7,110 bases of DNA, taken from positions 1 through 7,110 of the forward strand of contig RGVM01000128.1 in the NCBI GenBank assembly GCA_010027295.1, in the 5' to 3' direction. This document shows positions 6,692 to 7,110 of this stretch, piece after piece (the stretch's first letter is position 1; every line of letters starts with the position of its first letter). A model generated the notes under the pieces. That model did no database searches. It was not told the origin of the DNA and saw only the letters and a list, made by a program, of their open reading frames with translations. The position numbers were made by a program, and so were the translations under genes. This DNA comes from Chitinophagia bacterium. Lineage in GTDB: Bacteria > Bacteroidota > Bacteroidia > Chitinophagales > Chitinophagaceae.

Positions 6692-7110
6692 ATGTCTCCC
6701 GACAACCGCATTGTGGAAGTGGCTTGCGCCCTCATTGAGGGGCCTGGCGGCGTGCTCTGTGCTCAGCGTGGGCCATCTATGACGCTGCCTGGCGCCTGGG
6801 AGTATCGGGCCAACGGCGCCGTTGCGGCTGTAAAGAAGGGTTGCCAACTATACAAGGACATCAAGGGCGCAGCCGGAGATGTCAAAGCAGTATTAAAGGA
6901 TCTTGACGATCAATTTCACAATGCCTATGAAGCCAAGGGCAAGACAGCGCCACCAGAGGCAAAGAAGCAGTTAATTGAAGAAAAGGCTCGAGTCAAAGAA
7001 TTGAATGCCCGTGATGGTGAAACCATGGGCATCTATCAGGAGATTGGTGAACATCTGGGTACTTATTATGACAATCTCAACAAGTGCATGGCAGTATTTG
7101 AAGAAGAGGA
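6692..7110 (+). CDS. MutT (Nudix) N-terminus joined in frame to a phage-like protein (3' end missing)
   Basis: The frame from ATG 6692 is open to the right edge (139 codons seen). Residues 1-37 read as the start of a MutT-type (deoxy)nucleoside triphosphate pyrophosphohydrolase: IVEVACALIE, GGVLCAQR and MTLPGAWE, which in MutT is normally followed by FPGGK and then the Nudix box. Here Y38 onward is different. There is no PGGK and no Nudix box, so the visible protein cannot hydrolyse nucleotides as MutT does. Residues from about 43 onward (VKKGCQLYKDIKGAAGD, later IEEKARVKELNARDG and IGEHLGTYYDNLNK) are helical, lysine/glutamate-rich and reminiscent of small proteins of marine or freshwater tailed phages, a recognition I hold with modest confidence. 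GC content drops to about 44% (hand count, 6841-7110). The most likely explanation is a chimeric join after codon 37, with a broken mutT on the left and an unrelated phage gene on the right. Confidence 0.6.
   Translation, partial: MSPDNRIVEVACALIEGPGGVLCAQRGPSMTLPGAWEYRANGAVAAVKKGCQLYKDIKGAAGDVKAVLKDLDDQFHNAYEAKGKTAPPEAKKQLIEEKARVKELNARDGETMGIYQEIGEHLGTYYDNLNKCMAVFEEE
6803..6840. other. Probable chimeric or recombination junction
   Basis: MutT similarity ends with the GAG codon at 6800-6802 (Glu37). By about 6840 the base composition, codon use and protein type are all different. The switch lies in this interval; its exact point cannot be placed without homologues of both sides. No transposon ends, att-like repeats or tRNA gene are seen at the join. 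Confidence 0.6.

Noticed and set aside
1..7110. tRNA, rRNA, CRISPR array or insertion sequence
   Set aside because: No cloverleaf-like segment, regularly spaced repeats, transposase motifs or terminal inverted repeats were found on either strand.

Overview
The window is a GC-rich bacterial segment with two divergent transcription units and a foreign-looking right end. The organism cannot be fixed from sequence alone. The signal peptide of the left gene appears to be cut just before a glutamine (Ala-Thr-Ala|Gln), and the gene families present (beta-helix glycosidase-like protein, FkbH/ACP/MBOAT/SGNH cluster, MutT) suit a GC-rich member of the Bacteroidota or a relative such as Verrucomicrobia. 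One gene has a good Shine-Dalgarno sequence, so the assignment is tentative.

Layout. Positions 1-1681 (minus strand) hold at least 560 codons of a secreted right-handed parallel beta-helix protein of the GH141-like type, running off the left edge. Positions 1682-2194 are a divergent intergenic region with an AT-rich core, a perfect inverted repeat touching the start codon of the left gene, and a palindrome cluster just before the rightward operon. Positions 2195-6564 (plus strand) hold four co-directional genes: an FkbH-type HAD-IIIC protein, a stand-alone acyl carrier protein that overlaps it by 20 nt and starts at TTG, a DltB/AlgI-type MBOAT membrane acyltransferase after a 166-nt gap containing a strong inverted repeat, and a membrane-anchored SGNH/DltD-like protein only 6 nt downstream. 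From 6692 a MutT (Nudix) gene begins, but after 37 codons it changes, in frame, into an AT-richer, lysine/glutamate-rich sequence resembling a small phage protein. This runs off the right edge.

Working together. The four-gene cluster has the logic of the Dlt (D-alanylation) system: a loader charges a carrier protein, a membrane MBOAT passes the acyl group across the membrane, and an SGNH partner acts on the outer side. The loader here is FkbH, whose studied relatives put a D-glyceryl group from 1,3-bisphosphoglycerate onto an ACP, rather than the amino-acid adenylating enzyme DltA. My main hypothesis is therefore a Dlt-like pathway that decorates an envelope or exported glycan with glyceryl (or a related C3 hydroxyacyl) esters. 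No polyketide synthase or FkbG/I/K-type extender-unit genes are visible to give the glyceryl-ACP another destination.

The junction near 6803 looks more like an assembly or amplification chimera than a natural fusion, but sequence alone cannot settle this.
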